Shown: positions 52,086 to 59,992 of the stretch, piece by piece
Position numbering within the stretch: position 1 is the first letter of the stretch
How the letters are laid out: every line of letters begins with the position of its first letter
Origin: Cognatiyoonia sp965661665
Lineage (GTDB): Bacteria > Pseudomonadota > Alphaproteobacteria > Rhodobacterales > Rhodobacteraceae
Length of the DNA stretch: 64,000 nt
Assembly: GCF_965661665.1 (NCBI RefSeq)
Contig: NZ_CBFIEO010000007.1
Span: forward strand, 1 to 64,000
Reading direction: 5' to 3'
Position numbers and translations under genes: made by a program
The notes under the pieces: model-generated
Databases searched by the model: none
Told to the model about the DNA's origin: nothing
Seen by the model: the letters and a program-made list of their open reading frames with translations, nothing else

Positions 52086-53150
52086 TTAGTTCAGGTCTTT
52101 TGCATAGTCTTCTGCTAGGGCTGTTTCGGCGTCACCAACTGCTGCGATCAGCGCGTCGAGAATTTCGTCACCGCCGTCCACGTTGCCGCGGAACCATTCC
52201 TGAACTGGGGCTGCTGCTTCTGCAAAGACAGCTTTTTCTTCAGGTGTTGGCACATAAAGATCACCGCCGCCTGCGACGAAGTCCGCATAGGCTTGGATCG
52301 ATTTCCGCTTTGGTGAGGCAAATGTTGCCTGCTGCAGCTGGCTGAAGCCATCGACGACAACCCTACGCAGATCTTCTGGCATTGCCATGAAGTTCTCGTT
52401 CGACATCCACCACAGCGCACCCATGTAGGCGTGACCGTCGAGTGTCAGGTACTGCAGGCCCGCATCTGGGAACTTCATGCCCATGATGTCGGTGATGCCG
52501 TTTTTGGAGCCGTCAACAACGCCCGTCTGGAACGATGTGAAAAGCTCTGGCCACGGAATTGGTGTCGCAGATGCGCCCAGTTCCTGAACGAGGATTTGCG
52601 GCAGGTCAGCCACAACAGTCCGGATCTTCAGACCTTCAAAGTCCGCAGGAGATGCCAAACGACGCTGCGTGTTGGCAAAGTTGCGCCAGCCGCCGGTGTT
52701 GCCGATGGTCATCAGGCGGATCGCACCGTCAGATGTTTCGAGCGCCATGTCGCGCATTTTGCGTGTGAAGTCGCCCTGCAGGACAGCTTCTGCCACACGG
52801 TCGTCAGACATCAGATATGGCAGGTCAAGAACCTGAACATATGGGAAGATGCCAGCCGCGCCGCCGGATGTGGAAATGTAGACGTCGATTGAGCCTTCAG
52901 CCACACCTTCTAAACATTCCGCACCGTTTGAGCAAAGCTGCGTACCGATAAAGAGTTCAACACCGATCCGACCGTTGGAGGCGGATTCGACGTAGTTCTT
53001 AAACACGACCAGACCGTCATAGTCCTCGTCATTTTCATTTGAGTTGGCTGTGGCGCGGATTGTGAATTCTTGGTGACCACCGGCCCATGCAGCGAACGGT
53101 GTCGCTAAGAGAACAGCGGTTGCCGCCACTTTGGTTAGAGTTTTCAGCAT
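52086..53150 (-). CDS. TRAP transporter solute-binding protein, probable sulfosugar or sulfonate importer
   Basis: Periplasmic DctP-family protein of 354 residues. The signal peptide is LKTLTKVAATAVLLATPFAA then WAG. The binding fold includes the conserved arginine in FEGLKIRTVVADLPQILVQE (partly quoted) and SFQTGVVDGSKNGITD. Two cysteines (CSNGAEC, near residue 75) could form a disulfide. GGGAGG precedes the ATG at 53150. It is the last gene of the transporter dctQ-dctM-dctP and lies downstream of the monooxygenase operon. The ligand is inferred from that context. Confidence 0.88.
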   Translation of the reverse strand: MLKTLTKVAATAVLLATPFAAWAGGHQEFTIRATANSNENDEDYDGLVVFKNYVESASNGRIGVELFIGTQLCSNGAECLEGVAEGSIDVYISTSGGAAGIFPYVQVLDLPYLMSDDRVAEAVLQGDFTRKMRDMALETSDGAIRLMTIGNTGGWRNFANTQRRLASPADFEGLKIRTVVADLPQILVQELGASATPIPWPELFTSFQTGVVDGSKNGITDIMGMKFPDAGLQYLTLDGHAYMGALWWMSNENFMAMPEDLRRVVVDGFSQLQQATFASPKRKSIQAYADFVAGGGDLYVPTPEEKAVFAEAAAPVQEWFRGNVDGGDEILDALIAAVGDAETALAEDYAKDLN

Positions 53151-53172
53151 ATAAACCTCCCTTGGAAAATGC

Positions 53173-54708
53173 TTAATTAGGTATCGGCGTTGGGCTGATA
53201 CATTCGGAGAAACCGACATCTGGGCCGCAGCCCAAAAAGCCGGTCAGATATGGCACGGTCATGGAAATGGCCGGGACATAGGTGATGAGGAAGATCACGA
53301 AGACCTCCACAGCAAGAAATGGCAGGATCGCTTTGGCGATAGTTTCGACCTTCTCTCGACTGACTGTCGAGGCGACGAAGAGCACAAGCCCCATCGGGGG
53401 CGTTGCCAACCCCACGGTCAGGTTGACGCTCATGATGATGGCGAAGTGAACAGGGTGGACGCCGAGTTCCTCAAAAATTGGGCCGAGGATGGGGCCAAGG
53501 ATAATGATGGCTGGCCCCGCATCGAGGAACATGCCTACAACGAAGAGCAGGATGTTGATGAGAAACAGAAGGATCAGCGGGTTTTCAGAGAGGCCGAGGA
53601 TCATCTCCGTCAGGATTTGTGGCGCATAGGACAGAGACACCACAGTTTTGAACGCAACCGCCGCGCCCACAAGGAGCAGCACAGCGGATGTGGCGAGGGC
53701 GGATTTGGTGAGCACCTCGATCAGGTCGCGCATGTTCATGGAGCGCAGCACGAAGAAGCTGATAATCAACGCATAGGCAACCGCAATGGCGGAGGCTTCG
53801 GTAGGAGTGAAGACCCCGATCAGGATGCCACCCAAGATGATGATCGGCGTTTGTAGTGGCGCGACGGCTTTTTTGCAGATCAGGCGGAAGTCGTTGGATA
53901 CACGAGCCTTGATTGCTTTCACGATGACATGAGCAATGGGCAGTGTGATGATGAAGATCATCCAGTTTGATGGGGCCGTCGGCAGGAACGTCGTGACAAG
54001 TCCGGAGAAGGCATAAAGCAGCCCCGCGATGTTGATCCGCAAAAGCACCCAGCTCACCACGCTTTCCAACGGCGTGATGGTTTGGTTTTTGGAGACGATC
54101 CGCTCGGCTTTCGGCAGGTCGTAGCGGTCCGCCAAAAGGCGGACCATGACCATCAGGCCAACCCCCACCAGAACGCCGGGCACGATACCTGCAAGGAAAA
54201 GCGCCGCAACGCTTTCGCCCATGACATAGGCATATATAATCATGATCCCTGACGGCGGGATGATCGGCCCGATGACGGAGGAGGCGGCAGTGACGGCAGC
54301 GGCAAACTTGCGGCTATAGCCGTTCTTTTCCATCGCGGGAATCAAGGTGGAGCCGAGCGCAGATGTGTCAGCCACGGCAGAGCCGGAGAGACCTGCAAAA
54401 AGGATCGAACTCAAGATATTCACGTGCGCCAAGCCCCCGCGCAGGTGTCCCATAAAGGCTTGCGAAAACTCAACAAGGCGGGTGGTGATGCCGCCGCGAT
54501 TCATGATCTCACCCGCAAGCATAAAGAAGGGCAGGGCCATCAGCGGGAAGCTGTCCATGCCGTTGTAAAGGTTGCGGTAGAGGACGGAGAGGTCGCGTTC
54601 TTGCCCGTTCAGGATCAACAGCGCACCGGGGGCTGCGAGCAAAGCAAAAACGATCGGCAGGCCGATCATGATGAGGACAAGGAATACGGGCAGGAACCAA
54701 ATCAGCAT
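53173..54708 (-). CDS. TRAP transporter large permease (second system)
   Basis: 511-residue DctM-family protein with about 12 helices. Blocks include LMALPFFMLAGEIMNRGGIT, AGLSGSAVADTSALGSTLIP and IGPIIPPSGIMIIYAYVMGE. The C-terminal extension after the last helix contains two cysteines (GCGPDVGFSEC), not seen in the first DctM here. The start overlaps the dctQ stop by one base (TAATG). Confidence 0.9.
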   Translation of the reverse strand: MLIWFLPVFLVLIMIGLPIVFALLAAPGALLILNGQERDLSVLYRNLYNGMDSFPLMALPFFMLAGEIMNRGGITTRLVEFSQAFMGHLRGGLAHVNILSSILFAGLSGSAVADTSALGSTLIPAMEKNGYSRKFAAAVTAASSVIGPIIPPSGIMIIYAYVMGESVAALFLAGIVPGVLVGVGLMVMVRLLADRYDLPKAERIVSKNQTITPLESVVSWVLLRINIAGLLYAFSGLVTTFLPTAPSNWMIFIITLPIAHVIVKAIKARVSNDFRLICKKAVAPLQTPIIILGGILIGVFTPTEASAIAVAYALIISFFVLRSMNMRDLIEVLTKSALATSAVLLLVGAAVAFKTVVSLSYAPQILTEMILGLSENPLILLFLINILLFVVGMFLDAGPAIIILGPILGPIFEELGVHPVHFAIIMSVNLTVGLATPPMGLVLFVASTVSREKVETIAKAILPFLAVEVFVIFLITYVPAISMTVPYLTGFLGCGPDVGFSECISPTPIPN

Positions 54709-55328
54709 TAGTCAGCCCTCACCGCGTCTTCATCGCCAAACTGAGTGAGCTCATCACCCCGTCCACCGAGAAAGATGAGTTGGCGGAGGATCAGCTCTAT
54801 CGACACTAGGATCATCAGGTTCACGCCGACAAAGAGCGAGGCATATTGGAAGCGCTTTTGAAACTTTTCGTCGCATTTGGTGTTGTCGATCCCCAGCACC
54901 GATTGTGGCTCCCACCCAAAAGGCCAGCGCAGAGCGGAGGAACAGCCTTTGCCGGAGAGGGTGTTGACGTGATTGTTCCAGCCTTTGTCCCAGGCGATCA
55001 GTAGCACCCAAAGAGTGATCCCCAAAAGCAGGAGCGTAAGCAGACCCGCCAAGAGCCGCGGCAAAGCGCGTTCGAGCATATCAATGGCCACAAATCCGCC
55101 CATCCGCATGGCGAGCGGGGCCATCAGGCCAGTCATCCAGAGCATGCCGAACCGCGCGCCTTCTTCGGTCCAGTTGGGGGCGTCATTGAGGACATAACGG
55201 AAGAAGACTTGCCCCAAGATCAGGCCGACCATGATCGCAAGGGCAATTACGGCAATGATTTTGCCGATGCCCAAGAGGACGTTGTTTAATCTCTCCAAGG
55301 GCCAAAGGGCCCCGAACAAGACTGACAT
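54708..55328 (-). CDS. TRAP transporter small permease (second system)
   Basis: 206-residue DctQ-family protein with four helices (for example IIAVIALAIMVGLILGQVFF). The loop between helices 3 and 4 has an unusual insert of about 35 residues containing two cysteines: NTLSGKGCSSALRWPFGW and SVLGIDNTKCDEKFQKRF. It leads the TRAP operon and is separated from the flavin-reductase gene by 144 bases that contain a dispersed-repeat-like hairpin. Confidence 0.87.
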   Translation of the reverse strand: MSVLFGALWPLERLNNVLLGIGKIIAVIALAIMVGLILGQVFFRYVLNDAPNWTEEGARFGMLWMTGLMAPLAMRMGGFVAIDMLERALPRLLAGLLTLLLLGITLWVLLIAWDKGWNNHVNTLSGKGCSSALRWPFGWEPQSVLGIDNTKCDEKFQKRFQYASLFVGVNLMILVSIELILRQLIFLGGRGDELTQFGDEDAVRAD

Positions 55329-55412
55329 CTGTCAGCTCCTCCCTTGTTCATGTGTTCGGGGCTTTTGCCCTTCTTGTTATGCGGTGCAGCTTGCGCTGTT
55401 TTCCATTCTTTG

Positions 55413-55470
55413 ATTTGGGGCGCTGCCCCGACGCTTGTGCGCCTCCCCCGGGATATTTCCGGCAAAAGGT
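55413..55470. repeat. Possible Rhodobacteraceae dispersed intergenic repeat
   Basis: GGGGC-GCT-GCCCC hairpin (55417-55429) followed by CCCCCGGGATATTTCCGGC. From memory, similar GGGGC..GCCCC plus CCCGGGATATTT elements are common near gene ends in Rhodobacteraceae. It is placed just after the flavin-reductase stop. Confidence 0.4.
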
Positions 55471-55472
55471 GG

Positions 55473-55976
55473 TCAGGTTTCGTTGAACTCCCCGTATTTG
55501 CCGCTGTGAAAGACGAGCGGTGTGCCATCGGTGTGGGTACATCTTGTGACTTCACCCACGACGATGACATGGTCGCCTGCGTCATGGGTGGTGTTGAGGT
55601 TGCATTCGAATGTGGCGAGCGCGCCGTCGATGAGGGGCATACCACAATGAGATTTGGTCCAAGTGACAGCATCAAACGCTGTTTTGGAGCGGGCAAACGC
55701 CGCGCAGACATCGCGTTGATCAGCGGCAAGGACATGGATTGCAAAGCGGCGCGAACCTGCAAAATGTTCGAACCGTTTGGAGGCTTTGGCTGGCGACCAG
55801 AGGACAAGCGGTGGGTCAAGCGAGACGCTGGCAAAGCTGTTGGCGATGATCCCAACGGGGCCTTCGGGGCTGTCGGTCGTCACCAGTGTGACGCCGGTCA
55901 CAAATGTCCCAAGCGCGCCGCGGAAGCTTGACGCATCCGTGCTTGGATCAAAGCTGGCGATAGTTACTGCGTCCAT
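55473..55976 (-). CDS. Flavin reductase (SmoA-like), partner of the monooxygenase
   Basis: 167-residue protein of the flavin-reductase-like (HpaC/SsuE-type function) split-barrel family. Blocks are FRGALGTFVTGVTLVTTD, GIIANSFASVSLDPPLVLW and HYAFHVL-like RFAIHVLAADQRDVCAAFA, plus the terminal GDHVIVVGEVTRC. It would supply reduced FMN to the LLM enzyme. The ATG at 55976 overlaps the AKR stop by one base (TAATG); the longer frame to 56372 is antisense-free shadow within the AKR gene. It matches the role of SmoA in the sulfoquinovose monooxygenase pathway. Confidence 0.87.
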   Translation of the reverse strand: MDAVTIASFDPSTDASSFRGALGTFVTGVTLVTTDSPEGPVGIIANSFASVSLDPPLVLWSPAKASKRFEHFAGSRRFAIHVLAADQRDVCAAFARSKTAFDAVTWTKSHCGMPLIDGALATFECNLNTTHDAGDHVIVVGEVTRCTHTDGTPLVFHSGKYGEFNET

Positions 55977-56866
55977 TATGGCACCTCTTGGCCAAGAGCC
56001 GCGGTGTAGAGCGCGAACCACGTCTCGCGGTCCATCTTGACCTTGAGCGCGTCGGAAAGCTTGCCAATCCGGTCGAGGTTGTTGGTGCCCATGACGCTCA
56101 TGATGTTGGCGGGGTGGGCGAGCAGCCATGCCACGGCCACGGCCCCATTGTCGACGCCATTTTTGGACGCGACTTTGGCCATCGCATCCTGCACAGGGCC
56201 CTTGCCTGTCATCAGCGATCCGCCACCAAGCGGGGACCATGCCATTATTGGAACGCCACGTTCCTGCAGGTAAGCGACATCGCCGTTGGTGAAGCCTTGG
56301 TGCGCGGAGAGCGACAATTCGATCTGGTTTGTGACCAGTTGGTTTTTCATCGCCGATTGCAACAGTGTCCAATCGCGCAGTTTGAAGTTGGACACGCCGA
56401 CTGTGCGGACTTTGCCAGATGCCACGACCTCATCCAGAGCGTCCCCTGTTTCATGGTGATCCATGAAAGGATCGGGGCGGTGGATCAAAAGCGTGTCGAT
56501 CCGGTCAATGTTCAGCAAGCGCAAGGAATGATCGACCGAAGCCACGATATGGGCGCGGCTGGTGTCGTAGAATTTGCCGCTGACGCCCGCATAGCGGCCC
56601 GCGGGGATCAGGATGTCGCATTTTGTTACGACCTCGATTTGATCTTTCAGATGCGGCGCGACCTTCAGCGCGTTGCCCATCACTTCTTCCGCTTCATAAC
56701 CGCCGTAGATGTCGGCCTGGTCCATCGTGGTGATGCCTTGTTCGAGGCAGGCCTCGATCTTGGCCTGCACGTGAGCGGGGGAGGTGTCGTCCGCCTCCGC
56801 CAAGCGCCACATGCCGTAGATAATCTGGCTGAAGGAAAGGTCTTTGGTGATTGGTATGCGCTTCAC
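55976..56866 (-). CDS. Aldo/keto reductase (SmoB-like)
   Basis: 296-residue aldo/keto reductase. The catalytic tetrad is D49, Y54 (MDQADIYGGYEAEE), K82 (VVTKCD) and H129 (LLIHRPDP). It resembles YdhF and the SmoB 6-oxo-glucose reductase, which turns the aldehyde released by desulfonation into glucose. It starts inside the monooxygenase stop (ATGA) and overlaps the flavin reductase gene, so the three proteins are made from one message in fixed order. The substrate is inferred from that order. Confidence 0.88.
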   Translation of the reverse strand: MKRIPITKDLSFSQIIYGMWRLAEADDTSPAHVQAKIEACLEQGITTMDQADIYGGYEAEEVMGNALKVAPHLKDQIEVVTKCDILIPAGRYAGVSGKFYDTSRAHIVASVDHSLRLLNIDRIDTLLIHRPDPFMDHHETGDALDEVVASGKVRTVGVSNFKLRDWTLLQSAMKNQLVTNQIELSLSAHQGFTNGDVAYLQERGVPIMAWSPLGGGSLMTGKGPVQDAMAKVASKNGVDNGAVAVAWLLAHPANIMSVMGTNNLDRIGKLSDALKVKMDRETWFALYTAALGQEVP

Positions 56867-58023
56867 GTACGTGGTCCTGTGCCCAAGGGAGTTGCGGGAG
56901 TGTCAGCTGGCACCCGGCCATAGGCATGGGGCAGCGAGCAGGTCTTGAGTTCTGGCATCACCCGTTTGCCGAAATGTTTGGCTTCGTCGATGTGGGGGTA
57001 GCCTGAGAAGATGAAAGCACGGATGCCCATCTTTTGGTAGTCCTCGATTTTGCTGAGGATTTGATCGGTCGAGCCGACAAGCGCTGCGCCGCAGCCAGAG
57101 CGGGCGCGGCCGACACCGGTCCAGAGGCCGGGCTCAGTATAGCCGTATTTGTCAGCCAGTTCGCGGGCGCGGGCCTGATGTGCAACGCCCAAGCTGATGC
57201 TGTCATGGGCACGGTCACGGATCAGTTTACCGTATTCGTCGTCGAGTTTGGAGGCGATGTAATCGGCGTATTCTTTCGCTTCTTGTTCAGTATCGCGCAC
57301 GATCATGTGGACCCGCAGGCCATAATCAAGCGTCCGCCCGTGGCGTTCTGCGACGGCATGCGCATCCCTCATCCGTTGGGCCAGCATGTCTTTGGTTTCG
57401 GGCCACATCAGATAGACATCACACTGCGCGCCGCAAAGTTCGAGCGCAGCAGGGGAGTAACCGCCGAAGTAAAGCAGCGGACCGCCGTTTTGTTGGTAGG
57501 GTTTGGCGGGGCCGGTGGGGACGTTCTCAAAATTGTAGACGTCGCCTCTGAAATTGATCTCATCCTGCGTCCAGGCTTGGCGTAGGATTTCGACGACCTC
57601 ATGGCTGCGCTTGTAGCGGTAAGCGCTTTCGGCGACCTCGCCCGGAAAATCGGAGGAAATGACGTTCAGCGTCAGGCGACCTTTGAGCATGTGGTCAAGC
57701 GTGGCCACGGTGCGTGCCAGCATGATCGGCTGCATTTCCCCGCAGCGGATCGCGGCGAGAAAGTTCATCTTGCTGGTCAGGGGTGCCATGCCCGCGACGA
57801 AGCTGAGCGTGTCTTGGCCCACTTGGTAAGACGACGGGGCAAGGATGTTGCGGAAGCCTTGCTCCTCCGCTGTCAGGGCGATGTCGCGGCAATGTTCCCA
57901 AGACGAGCGCAGATCGCCGCCAGGGACGCCCAAAAATTGGTAATCGTCGGAACATAAAGCAGAAAACCAGCTGACCTCAGCCGCATCCAGATCAGCGCTT
58001 GTGGCCGGTGCAACTTGGTTCAT
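56863..58023 (-). CDS. Flavin-dependent sulfonate monooxygenase (SsuD/SmoC-like LLM family)
   Basis: 386-residue luciferase-like monooxygenase that uses reduced FMN and oxygen. It shares with alkanesulfonate monooxygenase SsuD the sulfonate-site pattern: R237 and H239 in GLRVHMIVRDT, the arginine in GVGRARSGCGAALVG, and Y342 in SGYPHIDEAKHFG. Cleavage would release sulfite and leave an aldehyde. Together with the aldo/keto reductase and flavin reductase behind it, the set equals SmoC-SmoB-SmoA of sulfoquinovose degradation. The alternative is a simple alkanesulfonate monooxygenase, but SsuD operons do not carry an aldo/keto reductase. It is divergent from a GntR regulator. Confidence 0.85.
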   Translation of the reverse strand: MNQVAPATSADLDAAEVSWFSALCSDDYQFLGVPGGDLRSSWEHCRDIALTAEEQGFRNILAPSSYQVGQDTLSFVAGMAPLTSKMNFLAAIRCGEMQPIMLARTVATLDHMLKGRLTLNVISSDFPGEVAESAYRYKRSHEVVEILRQAWTQDEINFRGDVYNFENVPTGPAKPYQQNGGPLLYFGGYSPAALELCGAQCDVYLMWPETKDMLAQRMRDAHAVAERHGRTLDYGLRVHMIVRDTEQEAKEYADYIASKLDDEYGKLIRDRAHDSISLGVAHQARARELADKYGYTEPGLWTGVGRARSGCGAALVGSTDQILSKIEDYQKMGIRAFIFSGYPHIDEAKHFGKRVMPELKTCSLPHAYGRVPADTPATPLGTGPRT

Positions 58024-58054
58024 GCTGTCCCCCCGAAGAATCCTCTTGCCAAAT

Positions 58055-58082
58055 GCGTAGCACGGGCTTTTATGTGTAGCAA
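58055..58082. promoter_or_regulatory. Paired direct repeats in the monooxygenase-gntR intergenic region
   Basis: GCGTAGCAC and GTGTAGCAA, with GTAGCA cores at 58057 and 58076 (19 bases apart), lie in the 100-base space shared by the two divergent promoters. They are the best candidates for the GntR operator. Confidence 0.3.
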
Positions 58083-58123
58083 TAGTAGATCAATTTGGCG
58101 GTGCCACAGGAGGGGCGGTCGTC

Positions 58124-58840
58124 ATGGCGCAATCCGCGACACCTCAAGCGCTGCCAATTTATGTGCAGATCAGCGAGCGATTGATCCGCGAAATCGCGGC
58201 GGGTCACATTGTGGATGGCGCGCGCTTGCCGCCGGAACGCGACATGGCCGCTGATTTGGGGATCGCGGTGGGCACGTTGCGCAAAGCCTTGGCGGATTTG
58301 GAGAGCAAGGGGATGCTGGAGCGGATCCAAGGCTCTGGCAATTATGTGCGGCACAAACCGCAGGTGGCCTCTGTCTATGCCTTCTTCCGGTTAGAGAAGA
58401 TCGAGGGCGGTGGCTTGCCGACGGCGGAGGTTTTGTCGGTTGATCGGATGCAAAAACCTGATGGGGCGCCGAGCTTTGGTGCATCGCGTCAGGGGCATCG
58501 GATCCGGCGGCTGCGGCGGTTAGATGATGATGTGATCGCGGTGGAAGAGATTTGGCTCGATGGCGATGCCGCGCCAGAAATCACGACGGAGGATTTGTCG
58601 GACTCGCTTTACCTCTATTACCGCGAAAAGCTCGGTGTCATCATTGCCTCGGTGGCCGATGAAATAGGGGTGGACAGCGTGCCCGCTTGGGCCGATGAGC
58701 GGTTCGGGCTCACGGCTGGTTCGGCCTGCGGCTATATCGAACGGGTGAGTTGGGACAGCGCGTCATCCCCTGTCGAGTTTTCGCGCACTTGGTTCGATTA
58801 CAATAAGGCGCGATACCTGTCGCGGATGGGAAAAGGATAA
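58124..58840 (+). CDS. GntR/HutC family regulator with UTRA domain
   Basis: 238-residue repressor. The N-terminal winged helix is PIYVQISERLIREIAAGHI then LPPERDMAADLGIAVGTLRK; the C-terminal UTRA ligand domain spans from about residue 85 to the end. UTRA regulators usually sense a sugar or its phosphate or a related metabolite. It is divergent from the monooxygenase operon and 5 bases before the oxidoreductase gene, so it probably controls both. Confidence 0.9.
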   Translation: MAQSATPQALPIYVQISERLIREIAAGHIVDGARLPPERDMAADLGIAVGTLRKALADLESKGMLERIQGSGNYVRHKPQVASVYAFFRLEKIEGGGLPTAEVLSVDRMQKPDGAPSFGASRQGHRIRRLRRLDDDVIAVEEIWLDGDAAPEITTEDLSDSLYLYYREKLGVIIASVADEIGVDSVPAWADERFGLTAGSACGYIERVSWDSASSPVEFSRTWFDYNKARYLSRMGKG

Positions 58841-58845
58841 AGATA

Positions 58846-59934
58846 TTGGAAAACGTCAAGTATGGTCTGATCGGATGCGGCATGATGGGCCAAGAGCATG
58901 TCAAGAATATTAACCTGCTCCCGACCGGAGAGGTGACGGCTGTTTATGATCCCTTTATAGAGCTGGCAGAGGTGTCTGCGGAACTGGCAGGCGGGGCCTA
59001 TGTCGCGCAGAGCCTTGATGACCTTTTAGCGCGTGATGACCTCGACGCGCTGGTGATCGTCAGCCCAAACTTTGAGCATGTGGGGCAATTGAAGGAGATT
59101 GTCGCAAAGCGACCGCTGCCGATCCTTTGTGAGAAACCGCTTTATACGCGGCCCGAACAGAAGGCGGAGCTTGAGGCGCTGTTTGACGGCTACCCGCATC
59201 CGGTCTGGGTCGCGATGGAGTATCGCTATATGCCGCCGGTGGCCGCGCTGATTGAACAGGCGGATCATGCGACAGGCGGCATCGCTATGCTGACGGTTCG
59301 GGAACATCGCTTTCCGTTCCTGCCCAAGATAGGCGATTGGAACCGCTTCAATGAGAACACAGGTGGCACCTTGGTCGAAAAGTGCTGCCATTTCTTTGAT
59401 CTGATGCGGTTTATCTTGAAGGCCGAGCCTGTGCGCGTGATGGCGTCCTCTGGACAAGCGATGAACCATTTGGATGAGCGCTATGATGGTCGCGTGCCCG
59501 ACATTTGGGACAACGGCTATGTCATTATTGACTTCGACAATGGCTCGCGAGCGATGCTGGAGTTGTGTATGTTTGCTGAAGGGTCGGAGTTTCAGGAGGA
59601 AATTTCTGCCGTGGGCCCCAAAGGCAAGATTGAGTGTTTCGTACCGGGACCGGGGCGGTTCTGGCCCAAGGCGCTGGGCAAGCCGCCGGTGCCGAAATTG
59701 GTGATCTCCCCCCGTGCGCCGAAAGGGCCGTTGGAATCCGAGATACCCGTTGATCCGAAACTGCTGATGGCGGGGGATCACAATGGATCGACCTATTACC
59801 AGCACATACGGTTCAATGCGGCTGTGCGCGGACAGGGCGGTGTCGAGGTCACGGTGCGCGACGGCGCACGCGCGGTTGAAATCGGATTAGCCGCTCAGGA
59901 GAGTGCAGCGACAGGGCAGGCTGTAACACTGTGA
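58846..59934 (+). CDS. Gfo/Idh/MocA family oxidoreductase, candidate NAD-dependent glycosidase
   Basis: 362-residue protein. The Rossmann loop is GLIGCGMMGQEHV (residues 7-19), and the family EKP motif is LCEKPLY (E96, K97). Later blocks include NRFNENTGGTLVEKCCHFFD and VPDIWDNGYVIIDFDNGSRA. This fold covers sugar dehydrogenases and also the NAD-dependent sulfoquinovosidases of family GH188. Its place next to the SmoCBA-like genes, in the absence of a GH31 sulfoquinovosidase, makes that function plausible but unproven. The start is TTG at 58846 with AAAGGA about 9 bases upstream; no ATG fits. Confidence 0.83.
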   Translation: MENVKYGLIGCGMMGQEHVKNINLLPTGEVTAVYDPFIELAEVSAELAGGAYVAQSLDDLLARDDLDALVIVSPNFEHVGQLKEIVAKRPLPILCEKPLYTRPEQKAELEALFDGYPHPVWVAMEYRYMPPVAALIEQADHATGGIAMLTVREHRFPFLPKIGDWNRFNENTGGTLVEKCCHFFDLMRFILKAEPVRVMASSGQAMNHLDERYDGRVPDIWDNGYVIIDFDNGSRAMLELCMFAEGSEFQEEISAVGPKGKIECFVPGPGRFWPKALGKPPVPKLVISPRAPKGPLESEIPVDPKLLMAGDHNGSTYYQHIRFNAAVRGQGGVEVTVRDGARAVEIGLAAQESAATGQAVTL

Positions 59935-59941
59935 GGGGGAT

Positions 59942-59972
59942 GGCGCTCTCTTTCCTGCCGGAAAGAGGCGCC
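59942..59972. terminator. Hairpin between convergent genes
   Basis: GGCGC-TCTCTTTCC pairs with GGAAAGAG-GCGCC (one bulge at most) around a 4-base loop. It lies between the oxidoreductase stop and the methyltransferase stop and may serve both, although there is no clear T tract. Confidence 0.45.
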
Positions 59973-59992
59973 CCACCCACCATCCCATCAGC

